From positions 12,853 through 76,852 of the forward strand of contig DAOMFV010000007.1 in assembly GCA_035430005.1 (NCBI GenBank): a stretch of 64,000 nt of DNA. Direction: 5' to 3'. The position numbers and the translations under genes were made by a program. The notes under the pieces are model-generated. The model was not told the origin of the DNA, ran no database searches, and saw only the letters and a program-made list of their open reading frames with translations. Position 1 is the stretch's first letter. Each line of letters starts with the position of its first letter. Shown here piece after piece: positions 45,270 to 53,918 of the stretch. The DNA is from JAEUIE01 sp035430005. Lineage in GTDB: Bacteria > Planctomycetota > Planctomycetia > Gemmatales > HRBIN36.

Positions 45270-45290
45270 CCCCTTGCAACGTGCAAGGGG
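45270..45290. terminator. Hairpin downstream of the 44917 gene
   Basis: CCCCTTGCA and TGCAAGGGG (perfect 9-bp stem, ACG loop) 15 bases after the stop codon; no T run but suited to termination. Confidence 0.6.
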
Positions 45291-45457
45291 ATTAGTTGTG
45301 CAATCATCAGTGGTAATGCATCTAAACCTACAAACGAATAGTGTCAACTTTCATAACAAACCCATATTTACAAGAATTCGGGAAAAGCGTATGGCTTCCA
45401 TGACTTCAGGGAAATTTCAACTTAGCTAATCCGGATGTGATATTATGGGGTTCAAGG

Positions 45458-45727
45458 ATGGAACTCTCTCACGCTCTTACAGGCCAAACCCATACGGTTC
45501 CCAGTGAAGTGGATTGCATTCCGTTAGACAAACTAACGGAAGCACAGCGAGGCGAATTACAGAAAAGAATCGCGATGATCCCTGAAAAGCCGGGATTCGC
45601 AATTGCCCCTTTGTGCTTTAGCGACCCAAAGGGACTTCAAATCGTGATCAACTACATTCCTAGATGGACTCGACAGCAATGCGAGTTACTTGGTTTGCAA
45701 GGAGCTCTGAGTGCTTCCAGCAATTGA
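45458..45727 (+). CDS. Hypothetical small protein (89 aa)
   Basis: The ATG at 45458 is preceded closely by GGGTTCAAGG. The protein is mixed alpha/beta with LDKLTEAQRGELQKRIAMIP and a hydrophobic IAPLCFSDPKGLQIVINYIP. No family is recognised. It converges with the 45738 gene. Confidence 0.4.
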   Translation: MELSHALTGQTHTVPSEVDCIPLDKLTEAQRGELQKRIAMIPEKPGFAIAPLCFSDPKGLQIVINYIPRWTRQQCELLGLQGALSASSN

Positions 45728-45737
45728 GGCGTAGTGA

Positions 45738-45947
45738 TCATTCCGCCTTCACAAGTGCTCTTTGAGATGTCGTCGGTTGTGAGTTTTCTCTTATCAATGC
45801 AGGTTGATACATCAGTCGCTGTGTCACCTGCCGTCCTTTCTCTGATTGCGTTGTGACACTGACCATATTCTGCTCACATACGTAAGCTACAATTTTGAGT
45901 TTGGTGGCGTTTTGGTCTTTCACGATGTTCCTTGATTTGGTCCCCAT
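45738..45947 (-). CDS. Small protein with strong ribosome site (69 aa)
   Basis: The start at 45947 is set by AAGGAGG six bases upstream on the minus strand. The protein begins MGTKSRNIVKDQNATKLK and has a central YVCEQNMVSVTTQ; it is polar with Arg/Gln and no known motif. Expression is likely; function unknown. Confidence 0.55.
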   Translation of the reverse strand: MGTKSRNIVKDQNATKLKIVAYVCEQNMVSVTTQSEKGRQVTQRLMYQPALIRENSQPTTSQRALVKAE

Positions 45948-46091
45948 AACTCCTCCTTGTTCTATCCTTAGGAGACAAGGCAATCTGAGTTTCGGCTCGG
46001 TTCGTCCTTGCTCCGCAAGGTTGCTTTACAGTGATCCTACGTTTGAAAAATCGAAAAGAACAGTGTTTTTTGCAAAGTGCGGTGCTATTCC

Positions 46092-46982
46092 TTAGGCAGG
46101 AGCATGGCCGCTGGCAGGTTTTTCCGTACTTCGGACCAGAACATCAGCAATGCGATTCACCTCGTGCAAATGAGCAATGTGGACACACAACAACGAAGCA
46201 ATGATCGATCCAAATTCGAAGTCTACGTCTTTGTTGAATGAGTTGGCCCGCTTTGAATCGACGCAGAGAAATCCCCACAAATCTCCCACTCCGATTTGCT
46301 CAGGATTTCGAGTCCTGAGCGGCCAAACAATTGCAGACTTATACCGTTCTTGCCATTGCAAGCGTGTGTTTGTGTATTCACCGTTTTTGGCTAGGGTGGG
46401 AAGATCGTTTCCGAAAAACCACTTTTGCTCAGGATCTTGCATCAGTGTGCAGAAAGCAGAGTTGTACAAAACTGGAAACGGCTTTTCAGCCACACTGTCT
46501 GGTGTATCTCGACACAGGGTGTCGACATTGATATTGCTTTCGTCTTGAGGCCAGACGATTTTCACGCAGCAACGGCATCGCCTCCCAGAAAGCAGTGAAT
46601 ATGCTTTAGCGATGTGGCTCGTGATCGCTGTATGTTGGGCCTTCCACTCCTCAGGTCGTAAATCGTTTCTCGAACGTAATGAATGCAGCTGCTCTACCGC
46701 TTCCCACAAGCAATGTAAGGCATCCGCATAACGTTTGTCGCTATGGCGTCTATACCGCTCACGTAAGAAGCTTGCCCAACCAATGACACCTACAATTACC
46801 ACCGCGAGAGAAAATACGATTCCTGATTGTTTGTCGAAAAACCAGGCTACTCCCAAGCCGATCAAGGAAATCGAATAGAAGAGGAACGCCAAATAGTGGG
46901 AAATGGATCCAATGGCTCCCGAGAAATTCCAGCTAGTTGTCGGCTTGTTTTGAATGACATCTCCTCTCGCATCTACGTGCAT
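46092..46982 (-). CDS. Two-helix membrane protein with GAF-like domain
   Basis: 296 residues. Two transmembrane helices (LAFLFYSISLIGLGVAWFF, VFSLAVVIVGVIGWASFL) are followed by a helical linker and a cytoplasmic region with GAF-like strands (AIVWPLRTRNPEQIGVGDLW, GFLCVDSKRANSF) and a CRCC cluster. Membrane-plus-GAF proteins act as sensors or immune effectors. No catalytic site is seen. It stands alone, with no co-directional neighbour close by. Confidence 0.5.
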   Translation of the reverse strand: MHVDARGDVIQNKPTTSWNFSGAIGSISHYLAFLFYSISLIGLGVAWFFDKQSGIVFSLAVVIVGVIGWASFLRERYRRHSDKRYADALHCLWEAVEQLHSLRSRNDLRPEEWKAQHTAITSHIAKAYSLLSGRRCRCCVKIVWPQDESNINVDTLCRDTPDSVAEKPFPVLYNSAFCTLMQDPEQKWFFGNDLPTLAKNGEYTNTRLQWQERYKSAIVWPLRTRNPEQIGVGDLWGFLCVDSKRANSFNKDVDFEFGSIIASLLCVHIAHLHEVNRIADVLVRSTEKPASGHAPA

Positions 46983-47348
46983 CTTTAGGGACTAGTCTAT
47001 CTCAATCGACAGCCATGTCTGAGGGAAAAGAACCAATTCTTGACATATTTCCATAGTGATTGCATTTGGCATTTAGCTCGACGTTCACCAACAGGTGGGG
47101 AGATTCTACTAACAAGCCATAATGCACCATTTAAGTCGTTAGGATTCAATCCGCTGAGGATGCTATCCCATAATGTCCTTTATGGGATAGTTGGAAACTA
47201 GCATTACAACTGATGGTTGCAGCAGACTGCGGTGAGCACTTAAAGCAGGGGATTCAGGAATTTGTTTGATGGTCCTACGGCATTGACAAATGCTCCAAGT
47301 AGGATCATCTCATCCTGATTGAGGATTATTTGCGTTGTTTGCTTTCCC
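46983..47348. other. Intergenic region with an 11-bp hairpin
   Basis: 366 bases without a gene. The one clear feature is CTATCCCATAA/TTATGGGATAG (47163-47190, six-base loop), a perfect stem that may end transcription of the 47349 gene on the minus strand or act as a protein site. It lacks a T run. Confidence 0.55.
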
Positions 47349-49319
47349 TTAAGGACGAGGCTTTTCGTCTGGATTGAGCGCCATCTTCCAGAATTGCGGA
47401 CCATAGATATGTCGGACAACTTCCATCCGCATTACATCAGTAGTGCCATCCGCAATACGCAAACCTAAGAGATCACGATAACGATCACCAAGGTCTACAT
47501 TCGAAGAATACCCTTCCCCTCCAAATGCTCGCATGGCAGCGTCCACTGCTTGCAGCGCATTTTCCACGCCTTCCGCTTTCAGGCCAGAAATCATTGCATG
47601 GGCTGCTTTGTACTCGTTTCTGTCGATCAAGATAGCTGCTTCTTTCGCGTGGGCGTACGCCATATTCAAACAGGTGGTGTATTGGCCCAACGGCTGTTGC
47701 AAGTGGGTAAATCGTCCAATCGGCCCTCCGAAAGCCTGACGGGATTCAATGCGATTCGCCATCTGTTTGAGTGCACCTTGGCCGGCACCGATGGCTGCGG
47801 CAGTTTGCATGAGCCTCCAGTAGAGAAAGTGATCGAAGAAAATAGCTTGCCCTTCTCCATCTTTTTGAATCAGCTGAGACTCCGGGACAAAGAGATCTGT
47901 AAAGCTGACTCCACCAAACGAATTTCCTGTCAAGCCATGTGGAGTGAGGTGTTCAACTTTCAATCCAGGTGTGTCCATGGGAACAACGAAGACGCTTAAT
48001 TTCCCTCGGACGCCGCTCGTAGCTTGCGTGAAGAGAATGACATGCGTGGCCTGTTCAAGTCGAGCATTGTACCGCTTGGTGCCGGTAAGCTTGTATCCTC
48101 CATCCACTTTCAAAGCCGTGGTTTTCATAGCAAATACGTCGCTGCCAGCCGTTGGTTCAGTGATGGCAATGGCCACATAACCCTTCCCGCTTGCAACCTG
48201 TTTCACAATGTCTCGCACCTTAGGATCGCTCGACTTCAGCAGAACACGTGCGTGGGCTCCCCCAACAATATCGCGGAAGTTGAGATTATGTTCTCCGGCA
48301 TGGCGGAAAACCTCCATCGTTTTCAGTGCCGTCCAGTTTGATCCACCGAGTGCAGTGGGGACATCGAGCCCCGGCAGACCAAAGCTGGCAGTCTTCTCTC
48401 GCCATACTCGCGGAGAAAGGTACTCAGGGGTACCTTGCAGCAATTTCGCTGTCTCATCGATTCTCGCTTTTACATACTCAACCGAAACCTCACTCCTGAG
48501 TGACTCCGAAAGCACGGGCACGTCCGGCACGAGGGTGATAGTGAAAACCGTGTTGAGTTCGTTAATTAGCGGGCGAGCGCGAATTCCTGCAGGAGTCGCA
48601 AAGAACAATCGTTCCTTCGGACCATTCATCCCTGCCTTGTATTCTAATAGGTAATGGCGCTTTCCGGTTGGGTTGTGAGGATCAACGACATCCACTTCGT
48701 TGTTTTGCATGTCCTTCAATAGAACGAAATGGCGACCGAGCACCTTCCCATCAATTTCGGTGACGGTGTAACTAAGGATTTTGAGTTGACGTGGTTGGAT
48801 TGTCAGATTGGGCCCTTCCGTTGCTGACCAAAAGCCTTCTTTGGCGTGCGAGGAATTTGAAGCAGATTGCACGTCAATCAACATGCGAGCCCCACCCAGG
48901 TGTTCTCTGTTGTGTTCAAGAAGCTTCACAAAATTGGCATTGGTCACTCTCCCCTTCAGCAATTCGGGCTGTGCTGCTAACGACGCAAGCGCAATGCGGT
49001 AGGGGTTCGAGAACTTCTGGAGGCCCGACATGACACGTAGTGTCTGAATGGCATCAATGCCGGCAGCAGTCGCACATGCTCCTCCCCCATCTTCTGCAAT
49101 CAATGGGTCAAAATCGTCCTGAATGGCAAAAGCACTTTCGCCACGTACTTCTGCTTTTTGCAGTTCTGCCAGAGTAGTCGCAGCATTTTCCCAAGGTCGT
49201 GCAGGATTGGGCTTGGTGGTGTCCTGTCCGACCGTAGAAGCAAATCCCAGCAAACTCGCGACTAAGCAGATACATAGCCACAGTTGCCCATGTTTACAGA
49301 ACTTTTTTGTGTACTTCAT
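47349..49319 (-). CDS. Secreted cysteine-protease-like / acyl-CoA dehydrogenase-like fusion
   Basis: 656 residues. The signal peptide runs through LWLCICLVASLLGFASTVG. Residues ~60-260 have a C39/papain-like arrangement: GGGACATAAG (Cys), GRHFVLLKD (His) and VVDPHNP (Asp/Asn). Residues ~280-656 match an acyl-CoA dehydrogenase: AITEPTAGSD flavin-binding motif, LTGTKRYN, and the terminal GDRYRDLLGLRIADGTTD. The catalytic-type Glu of EGT is Asp here. ACADs are normally cytoplasmic, so a secreted fusion is odd. The start at 49319 fits AGAGGA upstream. It is coupled to the 43-aa gene before it. Confidence 0.7.
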   Translation of the reverse strand: MKYTKKFCKHGQLWLCICLVASLLGFASTVGQDTTKPNPARPWENAATTLAELQKAEVRGESAFAIQDDFDPLIAEDGGGACATAAGIDAIQTLRVMSGLQKFSNPYRIALASLAAQPELLKGRVTNANFVKLLEHNREHLGGARMLIDVQSASNSSHAKEGFWSATEGPNLTIQPRQLKILSYTVTEIDGKVLGRHFVLLKDMQNNEVDVVDPHNPTGKRHYLLEYKAGMNGPKERLFFATPAGIRARPLINELNTVFTITLVPDVPVLSESLRSEVSVEYVKARIDETAKLLQGTPEYLSPRVWREKTASFGLPGLDVPTALGGSNWTALKTMEVFRHAGEHNLNFRDIVGGAHARVLLKSSDPKVRDIVKQVASGKGYVAIAITEPTAGSDVFAMKTTALKVDGGYKLTGTKRYNARLEQATHVILFTQATSGVRGKLSVFVVPMDTPGLKVEHLTPHGLTGNSFGGVSFTDLFVPESQLIQKDGEGQAIFFDHFLYWRLMQTAAAIGAGQGALKQMANRIESRQAFGGPIGRFTHLQQPLGQYTTCLNMAYAHAKEAAILIDRNEYKAAHAMISGLKAEGVENALQAVDAAMRAFGGEGYSSNVDLGDRYRDLLGLRIADGTTDVMRMEVVRHIYGPQFWKMALNPDEKPRP

Positions 49320-49321
49320 TG

Positions 49322-49453
49322 TCATTCCTCTGCCCCAATCTGGGCAGCTAGTGTTTCTTGAGATTGATGACGGTGAATTAGATACTTAGGTTCTGTAGGA
49401 ATCTTTATTGGCTTGTCGACACTTACAGAGAAAATCAAATAGCACATGGTCAT
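49322..49453 (-). CDS. Small peptide gene coupled to the protease/ACAD fusion (43 aa)
   Basis: The minus-strand ATG at 49453 has AAGGAG eight bases upstream. The peptide has a hydrophobic start (MCYLIFSVSV), a Lys/Pro-rich middle and ends in LAAQIGAEE. Its stop codon overlaps the possible ATG at 49325 of the next gene (ATGA), and the fusion start at 49319 follows at once, so translation is coupled. It could be a leader peptide, a precursor for processing by the protease-like domain, or a simple regulatory ORF. Confidence 0.5.
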   Translation of the reverse strand: MTMCYLIFSVSVDKPIKIPTEPKYLIHRHQSQETLAAQIGAEE

Positions 49454-49781
49454 TTGGATGCTCCTTACTGCATCGACTTTTTTGGGCACGAGGGTTGGTG
49501 CATGGCAAAGCACTGGACTGACGGCCTTCAACACGACTCAGTAGTCGAGTCCTCTTGGAAGACATAGATCATTGCCACTTAAAGCCGTGAGCTTCATGTA
49601 TTTTTCCACCTTCAACGGTGGGGCTTTTCAGCCTGTGTTTTGGAAGCAGACAGCAGACGTTTCTTCGGTATCACAGCAAACTGAGAGGCTGCTGCTAGCC
49701 ATGCTAGCCTTTGCATGGGGGTGCTACGTTTATTTGCCCGCAGATATTCCCGATCAATGCCGTAGGTGTTGCGCGTGCGGG
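49454..49781. other. Intergenic stretch without recognised gene
   Basis: 328 bases. Open frames on both strands lack ribosome sites and look non-coding. A small hairpin (CCACC/GGTGG near 49606-49621) is the only structure seen. It probably holds the promoter for the small peptide and fusion genes on the minus strand. Confidence 0.4.
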
Positions 49782-50270
49782 TCATAAGCCTTTCAATTCT
49801 AGCAGAGCTTGCACATCTTCCCAATCTTTTGGACGCTTTGCTTTCCGCTTCATGGAGATGAGATCATCAATGGATACTACTGGGATTGGTATGCCATCCG
49901 CTTCCAGCCGGTAGGCATGCTTCTTGTACTTCTTGAAGTCGAGGGATTCGCCGACAATCACATCAATACCGTACTGCGGCTGGCGAGCATGATGGAAGTT
50001 ATAGGCGATCAGGTTCTTTTCTTTGATGAGCTTCAGAGTCTTTTTCTCGTCACCCAATTCCTCCACCGAAACTGGCAGTCGTTGTTCATAGCCTAGCTTC
50101 TTCATGAGCTTGGCCATCCGTTGGAGGTTCAGCGGATCCAGTGCCAAGAGGATGTCTATATCGCCCGTGAAACGTGGGTATCCCAACAGATTCATCGCCA
50201 CGCCGCCTACCACAATGTACTCCACGTCGGCTTTGTGGAAGGCCTTAAAAATGCGGGTATAGGCGTTCAT
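49782..50270 (-). CDS. DUF6036/AbiEii-like nucleotidyltransferase
   Basis: 162 residues. The minimal nucleotidyltransferase pattern is clear: VVGGVAMNLLGYPRFTGDIDILL (GG, then DxD) followed by a helical part with LIAYNFHH and IPVVSIDDLISMKRKAKRPKD. Proteins of this type occur as toxins or antitoxins (AbiEii/MNT). No HEPN or AbiEi partner is next to it. The start at 50270 lies just outside the recombinase cassette. Confidence 0.75.
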   Translation of the reverse strand: MNAYTRIFKAFHKADVEYIVVGGVAMNLLGYPRFTGDIDILLALDPLNLQRMAKLMKKLGYEQRLPVSVEELGDEKKTLKLIKEKNLIAYNFHHARQPQYGIDVIVGESLDFKKYKKHAYRLEADGIPIPVVSIDDLISMKRKAKRPKDWEDVQALLELKGL

Positions 50271-50355
50271 GCCCGCCAGTGTACATGAACCTCAGCCACA
50301 TGGAGCTGTAGGCTTCTCGGTGTTACAGTAAGTCAATTCCATCCCCAATACTGCT

Positions 50356-50649
50356 ATGACACGCCGATCCTCAGAAGTGAAAACAAATGACCGCTTGGAC
50401 GGACTGGTGTATGAAGTCCAGGAATTGGAACGACAAAGACAAATTGATCGCGAGATGCTTTCCGGGATTCTGGACACAATAGATGAGCTTCAGGATGAAG
50501 TGAAACGCACTCTCTGTATGCCTCAGCGTTCTCAACCGAGAGTCTCCACCGCTTTTGAAGAGGCAGCAGTACAGTTGGAACGAAAACGGGCAATGGGAAT
50601 TGCAGATTGCCAGAAGGGCTCGTTTCAGCAAGGCGAGCTTTTCTCGTGA
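50356..50649 (+). CDS. Hypothetical coiled-coil protein next to recombinase (97 aa)
   Basis: The first 60 residues form a coiled coil (VYEVQELERQRQIDREMLSG, IDELQDEVKR) and the remainder is polar, ending in FQQGELFS. It precedes the tyrosine recombinase gene by 25 bases in the same direction. A DNA-binding accessory to the recombinase is possible. No ribosome site is visible. Confidence 0.45.
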   Translation: MTRRSSEVKTNDRLDGLVYEVQELERQRQIDREMLSGILDTIDELQDEVKRTLCMPQRSQPRVSTAFEEAAVQLERKRAMGIADCQKGSFQQGELFS

Positions 50650-50673
50650 GCAACATCAGTCAGTGGTATTGTG

Positions 50674-51678
50674 ATGCGTTTCTTAGTACCGTTGCTTAAC
50701 ATGATTGACCGTGCTCTTGTTCCGCTAAACAAGCAATCACCAGAGGCGATCAAGAAAGCAGTTCCCTCTCTATTTCTAGAGGCGGGCGATAAAGCCTGGC
50801 ACCGATACCTTGAGTTTTTTACTGCTCATATCCGGAACCGAAACACTCGGCTTTCCTACCACCGGGCTGTTTGGCAGTTTGCAAGATTCTGCGAACGGCG
50901 GCAGATTGATCTACACAACATTGATCCATTCATCGTTGCGGCTTACATCGAGCACAAAGGGAAGACGCTTTCCAAACCAACGGTCAAACAGCACCTGGCT
51001 GCACTGCGCATGCTCTTCGATTACCTGGTTGTTGGCCAGGCGATCGTGTCCAACCCTGCAGCATCCGTGCGAGGCCCCAAGCACGTAGTGAGACGAGGTA
51101 AGACGCCGGTGTTGACAGCGGAAGATGCTCGATTGCTGTTAGACACTATTGATACCAATACCATCATCGGTCTCCGAGACAGGGCAATCATCGGCGTCAT
51201 GATATACAGCTTTGCCCGTGTGGGCGCCGCCGTGTCTTTGAAGATTGAAGACTATTACCAGCAAGGTAAGCGGTTTTGGCTTCGGTTGCATGAAAAGGGA
51301 GGCAAAGAACACTCTCTCCCGGTTCATCACAAGGCTGAGGAATACCTGGATGCGTACTTAGCGATGACAGGCATCGGCCATGCGAAAGATACTCCCCTCT
51401 TTCGGCGTGTTGACAGGAAAAGACTGCTTCAGAAGGCAGGCCTCGATCGTCGAGAAGTCTTGGCCATGATCAAACGTCGAGTAGCACAGGCCGGACTCCC
51501 TGATTCCATCAGCTGCCACAGCTTCCGAGCAACGGGCATCACAACGTATCTCAAGAATGGCGGTACTTTGGAAAAAGCACAACAGATCGCTAATCACGAA
51601 TCTCCCCGTACCACCAAACTCTATGATCGCACCACAGATGAAATTAGCCTGGATGAGATTGAGCGGATTATCATCTAG
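50674..51678 (+). CDS. XerC/D-like tyrosine recombinase
   Basis: 334 residues from the ATG at 50674 (a GTG at 50671 is possible). The SAM-like N-terminal domain is followed by the catalytic domain with SFARVGA (Arg), HSFRATG (His-x-x-Arg), NHESPRTTKLYDR (His and the nucleophilic Tyr). It is of the free-standing type found in mobile gene cassettes and is different from the integrase at the right end. It may have moved the nearby accessory genes. It is preceded by a small coiled-coil gene. Confidence 0.88.
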   Translation: MRFLVPLLNMIDRALVPLNKQSPEAIKKAVPSLFLEAGDKAWHRYLEFFTAHIRNRNTRLSYHRAVWQFARFCERRQIDLHNIDPFIVAAYIEHKGKTLSKPTVKQHLAALRMLFDYLVVGQAIVSNPAASVRGPKHVVRRGKTPVLTAEDARLLLDTIDTNTIIGLRDRAIIGVMIYSFARVGAAVSLKIEDYYQQGKRFWLRLHEKGGKEHSLPVHHKAEEYLDAYLAMTGIGHAKDTPLFRRVDRKRLLQKAGLDRREVLAMIKRRVAQAGLPDSISCHSFRATGITTYLKNGGTLEKAQQIANHESPRTTKLYDRTTDEISLDEIERIII

Positions 51679-51816
51679 TCAGCGAAATCCTCGCCATCCC
51701 CGTTATTGACTTCTTCAACTATAACGACTGAGAATACTGAGTAACCTTAGTAGTAGTGGGTCAGCTAAACGATCTAAGACGAAAGTTGCGAGCCGCAACA
51801 GGTCGGCTAAACGACA

Positions 51817-52390
51817 CTATCCGACGCATTCGTACTTAGTCTGCAAGACAATCGACCCGGCATTGGAGACAACTATTTTTTGTGTGATTTTTCGTGCAGT
51901 AACTGTCTTGAAAATAGGGCTTTTGAACAACCTCAGAAGCCCATGATTGTCACGGATAGTATGTTTATCAGCGTCTTCGGCAGAATCGATGTCGATTGCA
52001 TTCATATCGCATGTAGCAAGATGGTTCTCTTTGCGGCATTACCACATCTATGGAAGTAGTGCTGGTTCCCGCAATTCCCGTTAGGGTGGCCGGCACAGCA
52101 TTATCAGCATTGAAACTCAGAACGACTGATACGTTCACTTCCCCTGTCAGTCGCTGAGACACCGTTCTGAGCAAGTTATCATCGATTTCAATTCGGAACG
52201 TACCTAACTTCGCATCAACAAGTTGTCCATTTCCCACCACCACACCACCGAATGTAGCCTGAAGTGTAAAGTTCGACAGTGCATCGTTTGGTGTTCCATC
52301 CAACTTTCGTACCGTTCCCGTAATGGTACCCGCTAGCAGATTTTGGCAAAGCAGGAGTACGGCTAAGCAAGCCGTTAGCATACATCGCAT
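51817..52390 (-). pseudogene. Secreted beta-rich protein, probably frameshifted
   Basis: The leftward frame from 52390 encodes a signal peptide (MLTACLAVLLLCQNLLAG) and a carboxypeptidase-regulatory-like beta domain (GTITGTVRKLDGTPNDAL), then ends at 51968 after an Arg/Cys-rich tail. A different minus-strand frame continues sensibly with MNAIDIDSAEDADKH and ends at 51817 with SIVLQTKYECVG. Joining them near 52035 gives one continuous protein of about 190 residues. This suggests either a natural frameshift or a sequencing error. Confidence 0.5.
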
Positions 52391-52420
52391 GACATTATCT
52401 CCTTAACACGTTGATCGCCG

Positions 52421-53314
52421 TTATGGGCGAATTGTTAAATGACAGGCTACATCAGCGGCCCCGACGATCAATTGTGTATTGTCCTTTACCGAAGTTAGTT
52501 TGGCAAATACAAGAAGCTTGTCCCCTTTATTCGGCATAATTGTAAAAAGCCCATTTTTCTTTGCCTTTAGCGGATCTAATTCCAGGCTGTTGTGACGATC
52601 AACAAACCAAGGCACTTGACGATATGTCACCTCGCCCTTCTCCGTAGTTGATTCTAACAACGCAAAACCATCGACAAGTCTTGCCGCCAGCGGCTCTTGT
52701 GTGGCATCCTTGTCGAAAGTAAGTTGAGCGTTGAATGCTTGATAAAAATCATCAAACGATTGTAGTACAAAAACAAATCCCAAAGCGTTTGTTTGAGTCG
52801 GTGGTACAGATCCCGACTTAATCCATTGAAACATGATATTTTGTAGCTGACGAGCTTGCTGTTCTTCGTTTGAACCTGGAACCACTTTTACAGTAGCGTA
52901 CTCCGAAAAAGGTATCGGAGTAAGTGGACGTGGTTCCGATGAGATACCTTTACGACTGACCAAATCGGGTCGGACGACACTTCTAAGGTCGAGTGGCAGG
53001 CCGATGAAAAGAGAAGTGAAGGTACTGCCCATGCCCAAGATCAACAACACAGCGACTACACTGACAACGACTGCAACAACCTTTTCGAAATAACTCTTCT
53101 TTTTACGTCCATTTTTAACGGGGTATAGAATTAACATCGCAGCTCGTCCAACCAACGCACCGGCAACGAAGAGGAAGAGCCCAAGGAATAGTGCGATTAC
53201 TAACGGAAGTTTCCCCCAGATGAGTATCAAGTAGATAACAGTTAGTACCCCACCAACGAGCGGTGGAACATATGCATTTTTTGGGATTCCAGCATTGGGA
53301 GGTTCGCCAGACAT
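52421..53314 (-). CDS. Multi-pass membrane protein with extracytoplasmic domain (297 aa)
   Basis: The ATG at 53314 is preferred over an in-frame GTG at 53329. Three hydrophobic segments (LVGGVLTVIYLILIWG, LVIALFLGLFLFVAGALVG, VVAVVVSVVAVLLILGMGST) are followed by ~190 residues with mixed strands and helices. No family is recognised. It stands 31 bases upstream of the frameshifted gene on the same strand, so they may form an operon. Confidence 0.55.
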   Translation of the reverse strand: MSGEPPNAGIPKNAYVPPLVGGVLTVIYLILIWGKLPLVIALFLGLFLFVAGALVGRAAMLILYPVKNGRKKKSYFEKVVAVVVSVVAVLLILGMGSTFTSLFIGLPLDLRSVVRPDLVSRKGISSEPRPLTPIPFSEYATVKVVPGSNEEQQARQLQNIMFQWIKSGSVPPTQTNALGFVFVLQSFDDFYQAFNAQLTFDKDATQEPLAARLVDGFALLESTTEKGEVTYRQVPWFVDRHNSLELDPLKAKKNGLFTIMPNKGDKLLVFAKLTSVKDNTQLIVGAADVACHLTIRP

Positions 53315-53633
53315 GAGCAATGGCTCCACAAGACACAGCTTCTAATGAATATTAACTTACACAATAGTACGTTCTTCAGGTTCACAGAAAAGTGATTTAT
53401 GCTCCTTCTTGTTTTTTATCTGATCACGCTTGTAAGACATCAGCCAGGAGCGGATGTTTGTAGAAACTCTTCTCGGCGGTCGATTCAAATTCCTTCTTAT
53501 TGTTTTCGGTCAGTATGTTTTCCACTCTGACAGACCCACTGTAAATGGGTCACTGGACAGAAAATGACCTCACAGAATGCCCCAGGATCGACGATCTCGA
53601 CCTGATTCGACACTAAGAGCCTTTGATTTCAGA
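53315..53633. other. Intergenic stretch
   Basis: 319 bases between two leftward genes. The only structure seen is GACCCA/TGGGTC (53533-53551). No gene, RNA or mobile element remnant is recognised. Confidence 0.4.
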
Positions 53634-53918
53634 CTATCGAGCATCTACAACCACTGGCTGATCTGCCGATATTCCTGGGTCGTAGATCATGTCATATCGA
53701 TAAGGATTCAGTTCGTTTGAAAGCAGCGGCTCGTGTCGATCATAGAGATAGCGATGAACAGTCTCAGTCTGATCGTCCATGACGAAGGTTGGATCAGAGT
53801 GCAGACAACAACAATGTTCTGAACAGAAGATACAGGTGGCGCAGAACGCAGAGGTGCATTTGCAACACTCATGGACTTCTAGTACCTCTCGGCGTTCGCA
53901 GCAAAAGCAGGTGATCAT
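53634..53918 (-). CDS. Cys-rich zinc-finger-like protein paired with OLD nuclease (94 aa)
   Basis: The N-terminal 45 residues have seven or more Cys pairs (CFCCERRE, CCKCTSAFC, CIFCSEHCC) in the manner of a zinc finger or B-box. The rest is acidic (FVMDDQTETVHRYLYD). It starts four bases before the OLD-family gene ends (ATGA-type overlap), so it is the second gene of an operon with it. A regulatory or DNA-contact role is inferred. Confidence 0.6.
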   Translation of the reverse strand: MITCFCCERREVLEVHECCKCTSAFCATCIFCSEHCCCLHSDPTFVMDDQTETVHRYLYDRHEPLLSNELNPYRYDMIYDPGISADQPVVVDAR

